Shown here piece by piece: positions 1-8,276 of a DNA stretch of 64,000 nt. The translations under genes were made by a program, and so were the position numbers. This DNA comes from JAGVSZ01 sp019137045 (GTDB lineage Bacteria > Pseudomonadota > Gammaproteobacteria > Burkholderiales > SG8-39), in NCBI GenBank assembly GCA_046347635.1, contig JAXMFT010000003.1:248001-312000 (forward strand). Direction: 5' to 3'. Within the stretch, counting starts at the first letter, position 1. Every line of letters begins with the position of its first letter. Under the pieces are notes generated by a model. It did not search any database. It saw nothing but the letters and a program-made list of their open reading frames with translations, and had not been told where the DNA came from.

Positions 1-416
1 CCGATGCCTGCGATCTCCGCGTGCAGCTTCAGGCTCTGCAGCGGTACGCGTGGTCCGCCCTCCGGATCCAGGTCCGGCGGCACGTAGGCCGAAGGCACGC
101 CGAATTTCTGCTCGATGAAGAATGCGCAGCCATAGGCGACCGAGTACGCGCGCACCTCGGTCGAGCCCGAATACGCCATGGCCTTCGCCGGGAGCTGCCA
201 GGCGCCGCGGGTCTGACCGCCCACCCCGAGCGAGATGACCGATTTCACGCGCGGCATCAGGTCCGTGGGTCGGTGGCCCGGGGGCGCGATGCGCTCCAGC
301 ACTGCGAGATCGGCGACGCCAACCGCAAGCGCGCCGCGCCGCTTGCAGTAGTCGACGATCGCCTGCTTAGCCGCCGCCGGATCGACCGGCGCGGCGCCCT
401 CGCCCGGATGTCTCAT
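1..416 (-). CDS. QueG/reductive-dehalogenase-like Fe-S protein, N-terminal part (runs off window)
   Basis: The frame opens at ATG 416 behind the purine-rich ribosome site GGAAGAGG and stays open to the left edge, so only about 138 residues are visible. The segment has the N-terminal layout of the QueG/reductive-dehalogenase-like family: a helix (AAAKQAIVDYCKRRGALAVG), then RVKSVISLGVG, the strand-plus-loop usual before the cofactor region. The Fe-S cysteine motifs would lie beyond the edge and cannot be checked. It is the last visible gene of a leftward run of four related genes below an acyl-CoA ligase and a TetR gene. Family placement rests on the neighbours and on this N-terminal pattern; the function is not known. 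Confidence 0.7.
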   Translation of the reverse strand, partial: MRHPGEGAAPVDPAAAKQAIVDYCKRRGALAVGVADLAVLERIAPPGHRPTDLMPRVKSVISLGVGGQTRGAWQLPAKAMAYSGSTEVRAYSVAYGCAFFIEQKFGVPSAYVPPDLDPEGGPRVPLQSLKLHAEIAGI

Positions 417-479
417 ATCGCCTCTTCCGCGTTCACGCGCTGCGCAGGGCGGTGGCCCTCGACTTGGGAGCGGGCGCGC

Positions 480-1445
480 TCAAACGTGCCGCCGCCACTG
501 CGGGCCGACCGGTTTCACAGCAATGGATCCTCGCTCGCGACCAAGCGTGACGCCGGCAGGGAAGTCGTCCCGGCGGTGCGGCGAGGCCTGGACGGCGGCC
601 GCATCCTCGCCCACCGGGCAGACATGCAGGCACTCCATGCAGCCGGTGAACGCGCCCTGGCGCAGCACCGCGAGTCCTTGCCAGAGCTCACGGGTCGCTG
701 CGCTGTCGACGAGTTGCTCCCGCTCCTCGCCGTGCGCGGCGAAGAGCGCCTTGAAGTGATCGACGAAAGCATCGGGACCGAAGGGATGCGCGCTCTTCAG
801 GCACGCGGCCGCGTCGATTCCGCGCACCGCGGCGAGATCCGCGCCCGCGGCGGCGCGCAGCGGGATCGCCTTCTCGGGGCAGATCGCAGCGCAGCGGCCG
901 CAAGCCTCGAGCCCGAGGCACAGCTCGGTCGCGAGCGGCGAATCGTGCTCGAGCGCGAGGTTGGTGAGCAGCCCTCCGAAATAGACGCGCGGGCCGTATT
1001 GAGGGGTGAGCACGGCGTTGTTCAGCCCCCACGTGCCCAGTCCCGCTTCGACCGCGGCGGCGCGCAGCAGGCGTGAACCCTGTCCGGCCGGCGTGTTGCC
1101 CGCAGCGCTCGTCTCGCGCGTGAAATCGACGAACAGCGCGGGCAGGAGCGCGGCCATCGCGCCGCTGCGTTCCAGCCAATAGCCGAGCTCCCTTCCGGCG
1201 GTCTCCATGACCTGGGCGAGCTGGCCGCAAGAGAAGTGCTTCTGCCGCCGGTCGAGCGCCCCGCTCACGCCGTTCGGGATGTGCTTGCCGAGCACGAGCA
1301 GCGTCTTCAGCGTCGTGGAGACCGCCCCCGGCCGGTCTTCCGCCGGCAGCGTCGCATCCAGACGGTCGGTGCTCGCGAATCCCACCAGGTCGAATCCGCA
1401 CTCGCGCGCGCGCGCCAGAACGCTCTCCTTGGTCAGCGCCGCCAC
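480..1445 (-). CDS. QueG/reductive-dehalogenase-like ferredoxin-domain protein A (321 aa)
   Basis: A soluble protein with no signal peptide. The GTG start at 1445 is preceded by GGAG and lies 2 bases after the stop of the upstream gene, so the two are translationally close. The core GLGTWGLNNAVLTPQYGPRV (about 136-153) is typical of QueG and reductive dehalogenases, which bind cobalamin next to two [4Fe-4S] clusters. The cluster cysteines are C176, C182, C185, C189-Pro and C215 with C269, C272, C276-Pro. The first gap is C-x5-C instead of the usual C-x2-C. It is a close paralogue of the gene at 2492-3445. It lacks the C-terminal HEAT region of true QueG, so queuosine synthesis is unlikely. 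Substrate unknown. Confidence 0.8.
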   Translation of the reverse strand: MAALTKESVLARARECGFDLVGFASTDRLDATLPAEDRPGAVSTTLKTLLVLGKHIPNGVSGALDRRQKHFSCGQLAQVMETAGRELGYWLERSGAMAALLPALFVDFTRETSAAGNTPAGQGSRLLRAAAVEAGLGTWGLNNAVLTPQYGPRVYFGGLLTNLALEHDSPLATELCLGLEACGRCAAICPEKAIPLRAAAGADLAAVRGIDAAACLKSAHPFGPDAFVDHFKALFAAHGEEREQLVDSAATRELWQGLAVLRQGAFTGCMECLHVCPVGEDAAAVQASPHRRDDFPAGVTLGRERGSIAVKPVGPQWRRHV

Positions 1446-1447
1446 GT

Positions 1448-2449
1448 TCAGGTCTCCAGAGCCTTGCCGAGTTCGCTGTCGCGGTTGAAGATCTTCACGC
1501 GCTTGGCGGGCGGTCCGAGCCAGTTGATCTTGTGGCGCCCGTCCTGCTTCGCGTGCCGCACGCCCGGCCGGGGCAGGTCCTCGGCCCGCTCGGGGGCCTT
1601 GTACATGCCCTTGTAGTCTTCGCCCACCGGACAGACGTACATGCACTCGAAGCACGCCGCGAACGCGCCGACCTTCGAGTTGACCGACTGCCACCAGTCG
1701 CGCACGTACGGGCTCTCCAGCACGGCATCGGCATCGAACGGCCGGTCGGAGTTGAGCACGCTCTCCAGATTGAGGTGGATGGACCGGATGCCGATGCGCT
1801 CGGCGCCGAGCGAGCACTGGCGCTTGTTGAGCGCGCGGTATCCGCGCAGGCTCGCGTCCTGGGCCACCTCGCGCGGGATGGCATCGGGGGGACAGACGAC
1901 GCCGCAGCGGCCGCAGGGCAGGCCCGGACAGAGGTCGCGCGTCATCGGCGGATCGGGCTCCAGCTCCACGTCGGTCATGACGCAGCCGAGGTAGACGCGC
2001 GACGCGTAATTCGGCGAGAGGAAGTTCAGGTTGAGCCCGACCGTCCCGATCCCGGCTTCCTCGCAGACCCATTTCAGGTCCAGCGTCCCCATGGGTTTGC
2101 GCGGATCGAGATCGAGAAACGCCGCCTCGGGCGGCGGCGCGACGCCCAGATGGCCGCGCCGCTCGAGCCAGTCGACCAGTTCCATCTGCAGGCGTTCGAT
2201 GTCGTCCATCGCCATGTGCCCGTTGTGCGACTGGAGCGGAACGTGGCTGGTGGCGAAGGCCCCGCTCATCATGTGCCGGTAGAAGGCGACGATGCTGCGG
2301 TAGCCGAGGCCGGTGCTGGACGGCTTCTGCAGGTTCGGCACCTTGGTCTCGAACGCCGCAACTGCGACGACTCCCACGCCATCGGCACCGCGTTCGCAAG
2401 CGAACGCCTTGAGGTCCTCCTTCAACTGCGATGCTTGCGGATCAGGCAT
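1448..2449 (-). CDS. QueG/reductive-dehalogenase-like ferredoxin-domain protein B (333 aa)
   Basis: A soluble Fe-S protein, more divergent than its two flanking paralogues. It has the core GIGTVGLNLNFLSPNYASRV (about 133-151), followed by a first cluster C174-x4-C179-x2-C182-x3-C186-Pro, a lone C212 and a second cluster C266-x2-C269-x3-C273-Pro. These are consistent with two [4Fe-4S] clusters. The early segment contains several histidines (residues about 59-78) that the other copies do not share. Its stop is 2 bases before the start of the next gene and its start is 43 bases after the stop of the upstream paralogue, so it is almost certainly in the same operon. Electron-transfer partner or cobalamin reductase are both possible roles; the sequence does not decide. 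Confidence 0.8.
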   Translation of the reverse strand: MPDPQASQLKEDLKAFACERGADGVGVVAVAAFETKVPNLQKPSSTGLGYRSIVAFYRHMMSGAFATSHVPLQSHNGHMAMDDIERLQMELVDWLERRGHLGVAPPPEAAFLDLDPRKPMGTLDLKWVCEEAGIGTVGLNLNFLSPNYASRVYLGCVMTDVELEPDPPMTRDLCPGLPCGRCGVVCPPDAIPREVAQDASLRGYRALNKRQCSLGAERIGIRSIHLNLESVLNSDRPFDADAVLESPYVRDWWQSVNSKVGAFAACFECMYVCPVGEDYKGMYKAPERAEDLPRPGVRHAKQDGRHKINWLGPPAKRVKIFNRDSELGKALET

Positions 2450-2491
2450 GGATGAAGATCCGTCCAGGGAGCGTTGTGCCAGGGATCCTGG

Positions 2492-3445
2492 TCATTCGGG
2501 ATGCCGCCGCTGCGGCTTCGATTCGACCGTGACCACGCCATCGGCGACGTGGCGGTGCACTCCGTCCGGCAGGTCCGCCTGCCGATGCGGCGAGCCCGAG
2601 ATCGACGCGTAATCGGCACCGACCGGGCATACATCCTCGCAGCGCATGCAGGACGTGTACGCCCCATCCTTGAGGAAGGTCGCCTCCTGCCACAGCTCGC
2701 CGGTGGTGCGGTGCCGGATGAGCTTGTTCACGGCTGCGCGATCGGGCGCCGCGAACACCGTCGACAGGTAGCGCACGAATGCATCGGCCCCGAAGGGCTG
2801 CGCGCTGCGCCGGCAGGCCGCGCTATCCAGGCCGCGGATGGAACCGAGCGTCGCACCCTGCGGCGCGCGCAGCGGGATCGCGTGCTCCGGGCAGATCGCG
2901 GCGCAACGGCCGCAAGCTTCCAGCCCCGGGCAGAGCTCGGCCGAAAGCGGCTTCCCCTCGGGGAGCGCACAGTCGGTGAGCAGCACCGCAAAGTGCACGC
3001 GCGGCCCGAACTCTGGCGTGAGCACCATGTCGTTGAGCCCGAACGTCCCGAGGCCGGCCTGTACCGCGGCCACGCGCGCTGCGAGCGCCCCCTGGCCGGC
3101 CGGGGTGAGGTCCCCTGCATCGCGCGAGCCGAAATCGATCGCCGCGGGTGCGAGCGGCATCGCCGCCGCCCCGGCCAGCTCGATCGCCGCAGCCAGATGG
3201 ACCGCGGCCTCGCCCAGCAGCTTCAGCGAGCGCGCCGCCGCGTACTGCTTGGTGCCCGGATGACCGGCCCACATGACGCCGCTCGGCATGTGCCGCGCCA
3301 GCACCACGACGCGCGTCATCTGTTCGGAGATGCGCGCAAGCCGCCGAGCCTCGGGCAGTTGCCGGTCGACGGCAGCGGCCGACGCGACGCCCAGCCGGTC
3401 CACGCTGTGGCGCAGCGCGATGCGTTCCAGGTCATCAAGTTTCAC
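2492..3445 (-). CDS. QueG/reductive-dehalogenase-like ferredoxin-domain protein C (317 aa)
   Basis: The GTG at 3445 (VKLDDLERIAL) is taken as the start because it matches the N-terminus of the paralogue at 480-1445; the frame continues upstream but that part is arginine-rich and unlike the family. The core GLGTFGLNDMVLTPEFGPRV is at about 131-150 and the first Fe-S motif is C172-x5-C178-x2-C181-x3-C185-Pro, with a second C-x2-C-x3-C-Pro motif near the C-terminus (SCMRCEDVCP). It closely resembles the 480-1445 protein over its whole length, so the two probably arose by duplication. It lies about 100 bases downstream of the TetR gene on the same strand. A cytoplasmic redox role is inferred; no substrate can be named. 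Confidence 0.8.
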   Translation of the reverse strand: MKLDDLERIALRHSVDRLGVASAAAVDRQLPEARRLARISEQMTRVVVLARHMPSGVMWAGHPGTKQYAAARSLKLLGEAAVHLAAAIELAGAAAMPLAPAAIDFGSRDAGDLTPAGQGALAARVAAVQAGLGTFGLNDMVLTPEFGPRVHFAVLLTDCALPEGKPLSAELCPGLEACGRCAAICPEHAIPLRAPQGATLGSIRGLDSAACRRSAQPFGADAFVRYLSTVFAAPDRAAVNKLIRHRTTGELWQEATFLKDGAYTSCMRCEDVCPVGADYASISGSPHRQADLPDGVHRHVADGVVTVESKPQRRHPE

Positions 3446-3544
3446 GGCGGAATTCCCTCGTCGGCCCAAGCGGCAGTGCCGGGAGCAGCCGGCGCGGCGA
3501 GTCCGCCGCTCCGTTCCGCCCGTTCGCCCCACGCGGTCGCACGT

Positions 3545-4165
3545 TCATCTCACGCGCAGGCCGTCGATCAACGTGCGGCAGAAGCTCCGCGCCACGCGCT
3601 CGACCGAGACGCCGGGCTCGCGCCCGGCCCAGAACGACACCGAATTGCACAGGCCGAGCAGCGCGAGCGTTGCCATGCGCGCGTCGACCGCCGCATCGAT
3701 TTCGCCGGCTTGCACCCCCTCGCGTACCAGCTCTTCCAACTCCCGCTCGTAGGCGCGCGCGAGACGCGAGACGAGCGCTTTCGCTTTCCCGGTCAGATGC
3801 TGGCGCATGAATACGAACGAATAGGCGTAGTGCTGGCGACTGACGAAGGGCGTGAGGTGCGCGCGGATGACGGCCTCGATCTTCGCGAGCGGCGCGTCCT
3901 TGGCGGCGCGAATCGTCCTGATGTTGCGCAAGAAGGTCTCGCCGCCGAAGGCGCAAATCGCGCCGAGCAGCGCATCCTTGGAACGAAAGTGATGATAGAT
4001 GCTGCTCTGCCGGATTCCGATGCGCTCGGCGACCTCGCGCATCGAGCAGCCATGATACCCAGCGCGCGCGAACACCTCCGCGGCGCCTTCGATCAGCTCG
4101 AATTTCCGGCCGCTGAGATCGGCGGCCGTCTCGGCGCCGGTCGGCTGGACCGCGGCTTCGCTCAT
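3545..4165 (-). CDS. TetR/AcrR-family transcriptional regulator (206 aa)
   Basis: An N-terminal TetR DNA-binding domain is clear at about residues 20-65: a helix with IEGAAEVFARAGYHG, then SMREVAERIGIRQSSIYHHF, where the recognition helix and the YHHF turn are typical. The remaining 140 residues are the helical ligand-binding domain, with no recognisable ligand signature. The start overlaps the stop of the acyl-CoA ligase by 4 bases (ATGA), so the regulator is translated from the ligase message and is probably autoregulated. A likely operator lies in the shared upstream region at 5846-5865. In family members beside acyl-CoA ligases the effector is often an acyl-CoA; that is inference here. 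Confidence 0.9.
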   Translation of the reverse strand: MSEAAVQPTGAETAADLSGRKFELIEGAAEVFARAGYHGCSMREVAERIGIRQSSIYHHFRSKDALLGAICAFGGETFLRNIRTIRAAKDAPLAKIEAVIRAHLTPFVSRQHYAYSFVFMRQHLTGKAKALVSRLARAYERELEELVREGVQAGEIDAAVDARMATLALLGLCNSVSFWAGREPGVSVERVARSFCRTLIDGLRVR

Positions 4166-5754
4166 TCGGCTCCTCGCGCGCTCTTCAGCAGGTTGGCCGA
4201 AAAGCGCTCATCGCCTTGGTCCCGCGCCAGCGCCGCCAGCGACTTCAGTTCGTGCCGGAGCACCTTGTTCGCGGCGTTGCGCGGAAGCGCCGCGACGCTG
4301 AAGTAGGCGCGCGGCCGCTTGTAGTCCGCCAGGGTGCTGTTGCGGCAGTGCGCATCGAGCTCCTGCGCGCTCGGGGCCGGCGTGCGGCAGACGACGCAGG
4401 CGACCACCAGTTCGCCCCAGCGCACGTCCGGTATTCCGACCGCCGCGACGTCGGCGACGCCGGGGTGGGATGCTAGCGTCGCCTCCACCTCGGCGGGGTG
4501 CACGTTCTCGGCGCCCGATCGGATGATGTCGTCCTTGCGGCCCTTCAGCGTAACGCTGCCGTCGTCGTTCAGCCGCGCAATGTCGCCGGTTCGGTACCAG
4601 CCGTCCACCAGTTTCTCGGCCGTCACGTCCGGCCGATCCAGGTACGCGGTGAAGGTCGTGCCGACCGTCGCGTCCACGAGCAGCTCGCCTTCTTCTCCGG
4701 GCGCGACCGCATCCCCGGTTCCGCCGCCGACCCGAACCACCTTCATGGCCGAGAGATAGCCCGCCGACAGCCGGTCCGGGTTCTCGAGCGGCGCAGGCTC
4801 ATAGAGGGAGCACATGGTTTCAGTCGTGCCGTAGACATGGCACAGGCGGCTCTTGAATCCCTTCGCCATGCGCTGCAGCAGTTCGAAGGGCGCCGGCGCC
4901 GCACCATAGCAAAGCATGTCGAGGCTGGACAGGTCGCGCGACCCAAATGACGGCGACTCGAGCATCAGGTGATAGTGGGTCGGAGTTGCGAACAGATAGT
5001 TGATCCGATACCTCTCGATGCCGGCGAGCGCCCGGTCCGGTTCGAATGCGTTCTGGGCGAAGTAGGTGCCGTTGAAGACGAGGCACGGGATCAGCACGCC
5101 GTAGAAGCCGATGGCGTGGTTGAGCGGCATGAAGCCTAGAAAGCGATTGTGCGTCCCGAAACGCACGTGGGTGATCGCCACCGTATTGACGAGCCGCGCT
5201 TCGGTGGCGCGGTGCGGGATCAGCACCGCCTTCGGCAATCCGGTCGTGCCGGAGGTGTAGAAGATGTATGCCGGGTCGTCCTCGGCCGGACGCGGCGGGC
5301 GCTCGAGGCTTCTCGCGTCGCCGCGACACGTTGCGAGACCCTGCGCCACCCCCGTGCCCGCGCCGGGCACGAGCAGCAACGTCCCGGCCGGAAGCGCCTT
5401 GGCCGCCGCATCCACCGCCGCCACGCCCGATCCGATCAGCGCGCCCTTCATGCCGCCCTGCGCCAGGAGTTTGCCGACTTCCTCGGGCTTGAGGCGCGGG
5501 TTGATCAGCGCCGGTATCGCGCCGATACGAGACAGAGCGAACAGCGTCAGGATGAGATCCAGGCTGCCCGGCATGACCGTAGCAAACCGGTCGCCCGGGC
5601 GTACGCCAAGGGCAGACAATCCCGCAGCGAGCGTCTCGATCTCGGCGGTGAGCTCGCCGTAAGTGAGACGTCGCTCGCCGCCGTCTTCTGCCAGGGCGAG
5701 ATGATCGGGCAGTCGCGCCGCCGATTGCCACAGTAGTTCGACCGCGGTCTTCAT
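4162..5754 (-). CDS. AMP-dependent acyl-CoA synthetase/ligase (530 aa)
   Basis: This enzyme activates a carboxylic acid with ATP to an acyl-adenylate and then to a CoA thioester. The P-loop YTSGTTGLPKAVL is at about 166-178. The later signatures YGTTET, GWYRTGDIARL, the hinge KGRKDDIIRSGAENVHP and the C-terminal catalytic lysine region NAANKVLRHELK are all present, so it should be active. ATG 5754 is chosen because it is preceded by GAGAGGGG; an upstream in-frame ATG gives only an arginine-rich extension. It heads the leftward operon with the TetR gene and the four Fe-S proteins. It differs clearly from the two other ligases in the locus, which are closer to each other. The acid is not predictable from sequence. 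Confidence 0.9.
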   Translation of the reverse strand: MKTAVELLWQSAARLPDHLALAEDGGERRLTYGELTAEIETLAAGLSALGVRPGDRFATVMPGSLDLILTLFALSRIGAIPALINPRLKPEEVGKLLAQGGMKGALIGSGVAAVDAAAKALPAGTLLLVPGAGTGVAQGLATCRGDARSLERPPRPAEDDPAYIFYTSGTTGLPKAVLIPHRATEARLVNTVAITHVRFGTHNRFLGFMPLNHAIGFYGVLIPCLVFNGTYFAQNAFEPDRALAGIERYRINYLFATPTHYHLMLESPSFGSRDLSSLDMLCYGAAPAPFELLQRMAKGFKSRLCHVYGTTETMCSLYEPAPLENPDRLSAGYLSAMKVVRVGGGTGDAVAPGEEGELLVDATVGTTFTAYLDRPDVTAEKLVDGWYRTGDIARLNDDGSVTLKGRKDDIIRSGAENVHPAEVEATLASHPGVADVAAVGIPDVRWGELVVACVVCRTPAPSAQELDAHCRNSTLADYKRPRAYFSVAALPRNAANKVLRHELKSLAALARDQGDERFSANLLKSARGAE

Positions 5755-5841
5755 TTCGCCCGCCCCCTCTCGCCGGCGCAACAGCCGGCGATGCCCGCCC
5801 GCGGCGCCCGCCATCCTGCTGGCGGCGCCCGCGCGCGCCTA

Positions 5842-5870
5842 TTGACCTAACGAACGATCAGTAGGATAGT
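5842..5870 (+). promoter_or_regulatory. Candidate sigma-70 promoter for the ferredoxin/TRAP series
   Basis: TTGACC (5842-5847) is followed after 17 bases by GATAGT (5865-5870). The spacer contains most of a possible TetR operator. Transcription would start near 5877, about 95 bases before the ferredoxin gene. Assigned by eye only. Confidence 0.45.
5846..5865. promoter_or_regulatory. Candidate TetR operator between the divergent operons
   Basis: The 20-base stretch CCTAACGAACGATCAGTAGG is symmetrical at 14 of 20 positions. It contains the heptamer AACGATC that recurs at 5906-5912, at 11215-11221 and in the perfect palindrome beside the second TetR gene (16801-16810). It sits in the spacer of the rightward promoter and just downstream of the leftward promoter, so binding could silence both directions. 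Confidence 0.4.
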
Positions 5871-5877
5871 GGACGGG

Positions 5878-5907
5878 ATACTAGTGCTGCTACCCGATCC
5901 GCGTCAA
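5878..5907 (-). promoter_or_regulatory. Candidate sigma-70 promoter for the leftward ligase/TetR/Fe-S operon
   Basis: On the minus strand TTGACG (5907-5902) is followed after 18 bases by TAGTAT (5883-5878). It faces the rightward promoter at 5842-5870, so the two would interfere with each other. An AACGATC heptamer overlaps the -35 box at 5906-5912. Assigned by eye only. Confidence 0.4.
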
Positions 5908-5972
5908 CGATCCCGTCAAGAGGTCGCCGAACTCGCGGTCGAGCGCATGGCAGGCGGGAGGAGATCGCGCGC

Positions 5973-6296
5973 ATGACTCACGTAGTCGTCGAGAGCTGCA
6001 TCAAGTGCAAGCACACCGATTGCGTGGACGTCTGTCCGGTCGACTGCTTCAAGGAAGGTCCGAACATGCTCGTCATCGATCCGGACGAGTGCATCGATTG
6101 CGCCGTATGCATCCCTGAGTGCCCGGTAAATGCCATCTACGCCGAGGAGGACGTACCGGACGATCAGAAACAGTTCATCGCGCTGAACGCGGAGCTGGCG
6201 CGGCACTGGCCGACTCTATCCGATGCCAAGGATGCGCTGCCCGACGCTGCGCAGTGGAAAGACACGAAAGGCAAGTTGCAATACCTCGAGCGCTGA
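5973..6296 (+). CDS. fdxA: Seven-iron ferredoxin (FdxA type), 107 aa
   Basis: A small cytoplasmic electron carrier. The N-terminal half has the cysteine layout of Azotobacter-type ferredoxin I: ESCIKCKHTDCVDVCPVDCF, then ECIDCAVCIPECP, which together bind one [3Fe-4S] and one [4Fe-4S] cluster. The C-terminal tail ending in KGKLQYLER is also typical, and the length matches the family. A strong GGGAGGAG ribosome site precedes the ATG. It is the first gene of the rightward series, opposite the Fe-S reductase-like operon, and is a plausible low-potential electron donor for those proteins or for the reductive-dehalogenase-like protein at 16.8 kb. That pairing is inference; FdxA proteins also serve elsewhere. 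Confidence 0.93.
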   Translation: MTHVVVESCIKCKHTDCVDVCPVDCFKEGPNMLVIDPDECIDCAVCIPECPVNAIYAEEDVPDDQKQFIALNAELARHWPTLSDAKDALPDAAQWKDTKGKLQYLER

Positions 6297-6439
6297 GCAA
6301 GAGGACGCGTTGCCGCACGAGCGCTCCCTAGCCGCGGCACCCACACGCTCCGGGGACGCGTGCTGCAGGCCCGCCGCGAACGGGCCATCGGAGTCGGGGC
6401 AGTCTTTCGGTAGTTCTGTCGAGACGAGGAGGGTTCGAT

Positions 6440-7471
6440 ATGAGCTTGATTAACGCGCGTCCCGCCGTTGCAATCGCAATAGCCGTGCTGATCGCCGCGG
6501 CCGCAGCGCCCGCAACGGCTCAGAACATCGTGCTGCGCTACAGCCAGTGGATCCCGGCGGCGCACCTCACGCAGAGCGGCGGCCTGCACAAGTTCTTCGA
6601 CGAGGTGGCGAAGGCAACCGAAGGCCGGGTCAAGATCGAGCCGACCGCGCAGGCGCTCGGCGCGCCGCCGCGGCAAATGCAGCTCGCGGTGGATGGCATC
6701 GCGGACGTCGCCTGGGGCCTGCACGGCTACACCCCCGGCACCTATCCCCTGTCCGAGCTCGCCGAGCTGCCTTTCCTGACCAAGAGCGCCGAAGCCAACT
6801 CGGTGGCCTATTGGCGGGTGTTCAAGGCCATGTTCGAGAAGACCGGCATGCATCCGCCCGGGGTGCACACGCTCGCCCTCCACGTCCACACCGCCGGCCA
6901 TGTCTACACCAACAAGAAGGTGATTCGCTCCCTGGATGACTTCAAGGGTCTCAGGCTCCGCACAGCCAACACCATCGTCACAGACGCCTTCCGAATGTTC
7001 GGCGCGACGCCGCTCCCGATGCCGGTCAGCCAGCTGCGCGACGCGCTGTCCAAGGGCGTCGCGGACGGAACGTCCTTTCTCGACGAGTCGATCTTCGGTT
7101 TCAAGATCGAGGACTTCGTTACCAGCACGTTCCGCATCCAGGGGGGGCTCTATAACTCCAGCTTCTTCCTGGTCATGAACCGGGCCAAGTGGGACTCGAT
7201 CGCGAAGAAGGATCAGGACGCGATCACGGCGCTCGCCGGTGAGGCGCTCGCGCGCCGCATAGGAAAGCTGTGGGACGCCGAGGACACCGGGTCCATAGAA
7301 AAGTTGAAGGCGCGCGGCGTAACGTGGGTGACGCCCGATGCTGCGACGATGGCGAAAATGCGCGAGATGCTCGCCCCGTTCGAGAAGAAGTGGGTCGAAG
7401 ATGCCAGAGCGAAGGGGGTCGATGGCGTCGCGGCGCTCAGGATGTACCGGGAGGAGATCGCCAAGAACTGA
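6440..7471 (+). CDS. TRAP transporter solute-binding protein (DctP family)
   Basis: A periplasmic binding protein of a tripartite ATP-independent transporter, which normally captures organic acids. A signal peptide of about 27 residues ends at PATAQ, and the mature protein starts NIVLRYSQWIP. The family region LKGLRLRT-like (DDFKGLRLRTANTI) contains the arginine that in DctP proteins usually contacts the substrate carboxylate. Length (343 aa) is normal. It is followed by the small and large membrane subunits in the conventional order P-Q-M. Together with the flanking acyl-CoA ligases it suggests import of a carboxylate that is then activated with CoA. The ligand itself cannot be read from the sequence. 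Confidence 0.93.
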   Translation: MSLINARPAVAIAIAVLIAAAAAPATAQNIVLRYSQWIPAAHLTQSGGLHKFFDEVAKATEGRVKIEPTAQALGAPPRQMQLAVDGIADVAWGLHGYTPGTYPLSELAELPFLTKSAEANSVAYWRVFKAMFEKTGMHPPGVHTLALHVHTAGHVYTNKKVIRSLDDFKGLRLRTANTIVTDAFRMFGATPLPMPVSQLRDALSKGVADGTSFLDESIFGFKIEDFVTSTFRIQGGLYNSSFFLVMNRAKWDSIAKKDQDAITALAGEALARRIGKLWDAEDTGSIEKLKARGVTWVTPDAATMAKMREMLAPFEKKWVEDARAKGVDGVAALRMYREEIAKN

Positions 7472-7593
7472 ATCCCGGCTATCGAACCGCTCCGCGCTCG
7501 ATAGCCGGATGACGACGGGCCCAGTTGCGACGGGACGTGCGTGTCCTGCACGGATCGGCCCGCGGGCTCTGACGTGAGGAGGAGGGTCGCAGC

Positions 7594-8097
7594 GTGAATC
7601 ACATAGCCGGTTTGCGGCCGATGCTGATCGCCCTCGCGGCCATTCTGGCCGTGATGGTCTTCCTCCTGATGATGATCACGGTAGTCGACGTACTCGGGCG
7701 AAACCTGTTCAACCTGCCGCTCACCGCGTCCTTCGAGCTCACGCGCCTCACGCTCGGCATGATGGTGTTCGTCGCGTTGCCGCTGATCAGCGCGAACGAC
7801 GAACACGTCACGATCGGCCTGTTCAACAGCATCTTCAAGGGGCGGACCGCGAACCGGAAGCAGTTCGTGGTCAGCCTGTTCCTGGCATTCCTGTGTGCCG
7901 TCTGGGCGCGTGAATTGTGGGTGCAGGCCACTGCCCTTGCCCAGCAGAACGAGATGATGATGTTCCTGAAAGTCCGCCTGGCACCATTCGTGTACGTCAT
8001 GAGTGCGCTCACGACGCTCACCGCAGTAATCATGCTGGTGCAGGGCTGGCTCAAGCTCACGGGGCGTTTCACGCCGCTCGACGGGCCCGGCGTCTAG
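7594..8097 (+). CDS. TRAP transporter small membrane subunit (DctQ family)
   Basis: A 167-residue inner-membrane protein with four hydrophobic segments (about residues 10-32, 48-66, 87-107 and 130-150). The ribosome site GAGGAGGAGGG lies upstream of a GTG start, which is used because no ATG is available at the N-terminus. The motif VDVLGRNLFN after the first segment is typical of DctQ subunits. The gene lies between the binding protein and the large permease, separated by 122 and 179 bases, so all three are probably one transcription unit. It stabilises the large subunit in the transporter; alone it has no known activity. Confidence 0.92.
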   Translation: MNHIAGLRPMLIALAAILAVMVFLLMMITVVDVLGRNLFNLPLTASFELTRLTLGMMVFVALPLISANDEHVTIGLFNSIFKGRTANRKQFVVSLFLAFLCAVWARELWVQATALAQQNEMMMFLKVRLAPFVYVMSALTTLTAVIMLVQGWLKLTGRFTPLDGPGV

Positions 8098-8276
8098 AGC
8101 TCGTCCTCATGCCTCCCGTGAGCCGCGTTGCGACAAGGACGGAATGGCTACCGGGGGCGGCACGTCGCGGTCAGGTCGGGTCGCCCCGGCGAAACGGGGA
8201 ACACCGTGCGCACTCACCGCGGCGCGCAACGCTCCGGGACCCCGTTCGCGCGCGATATCGAGGCGGGTTCTAGAGC

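Noticed and set aside
480..2399. A single 639-codon minus-strand frame that could be read as one fused protein
   Set aside because: Only its C-terminal half (from GTG 1445) resembles a protein family; the N-terminal half is an out-of-frame reading of the 1448-2449 gene.
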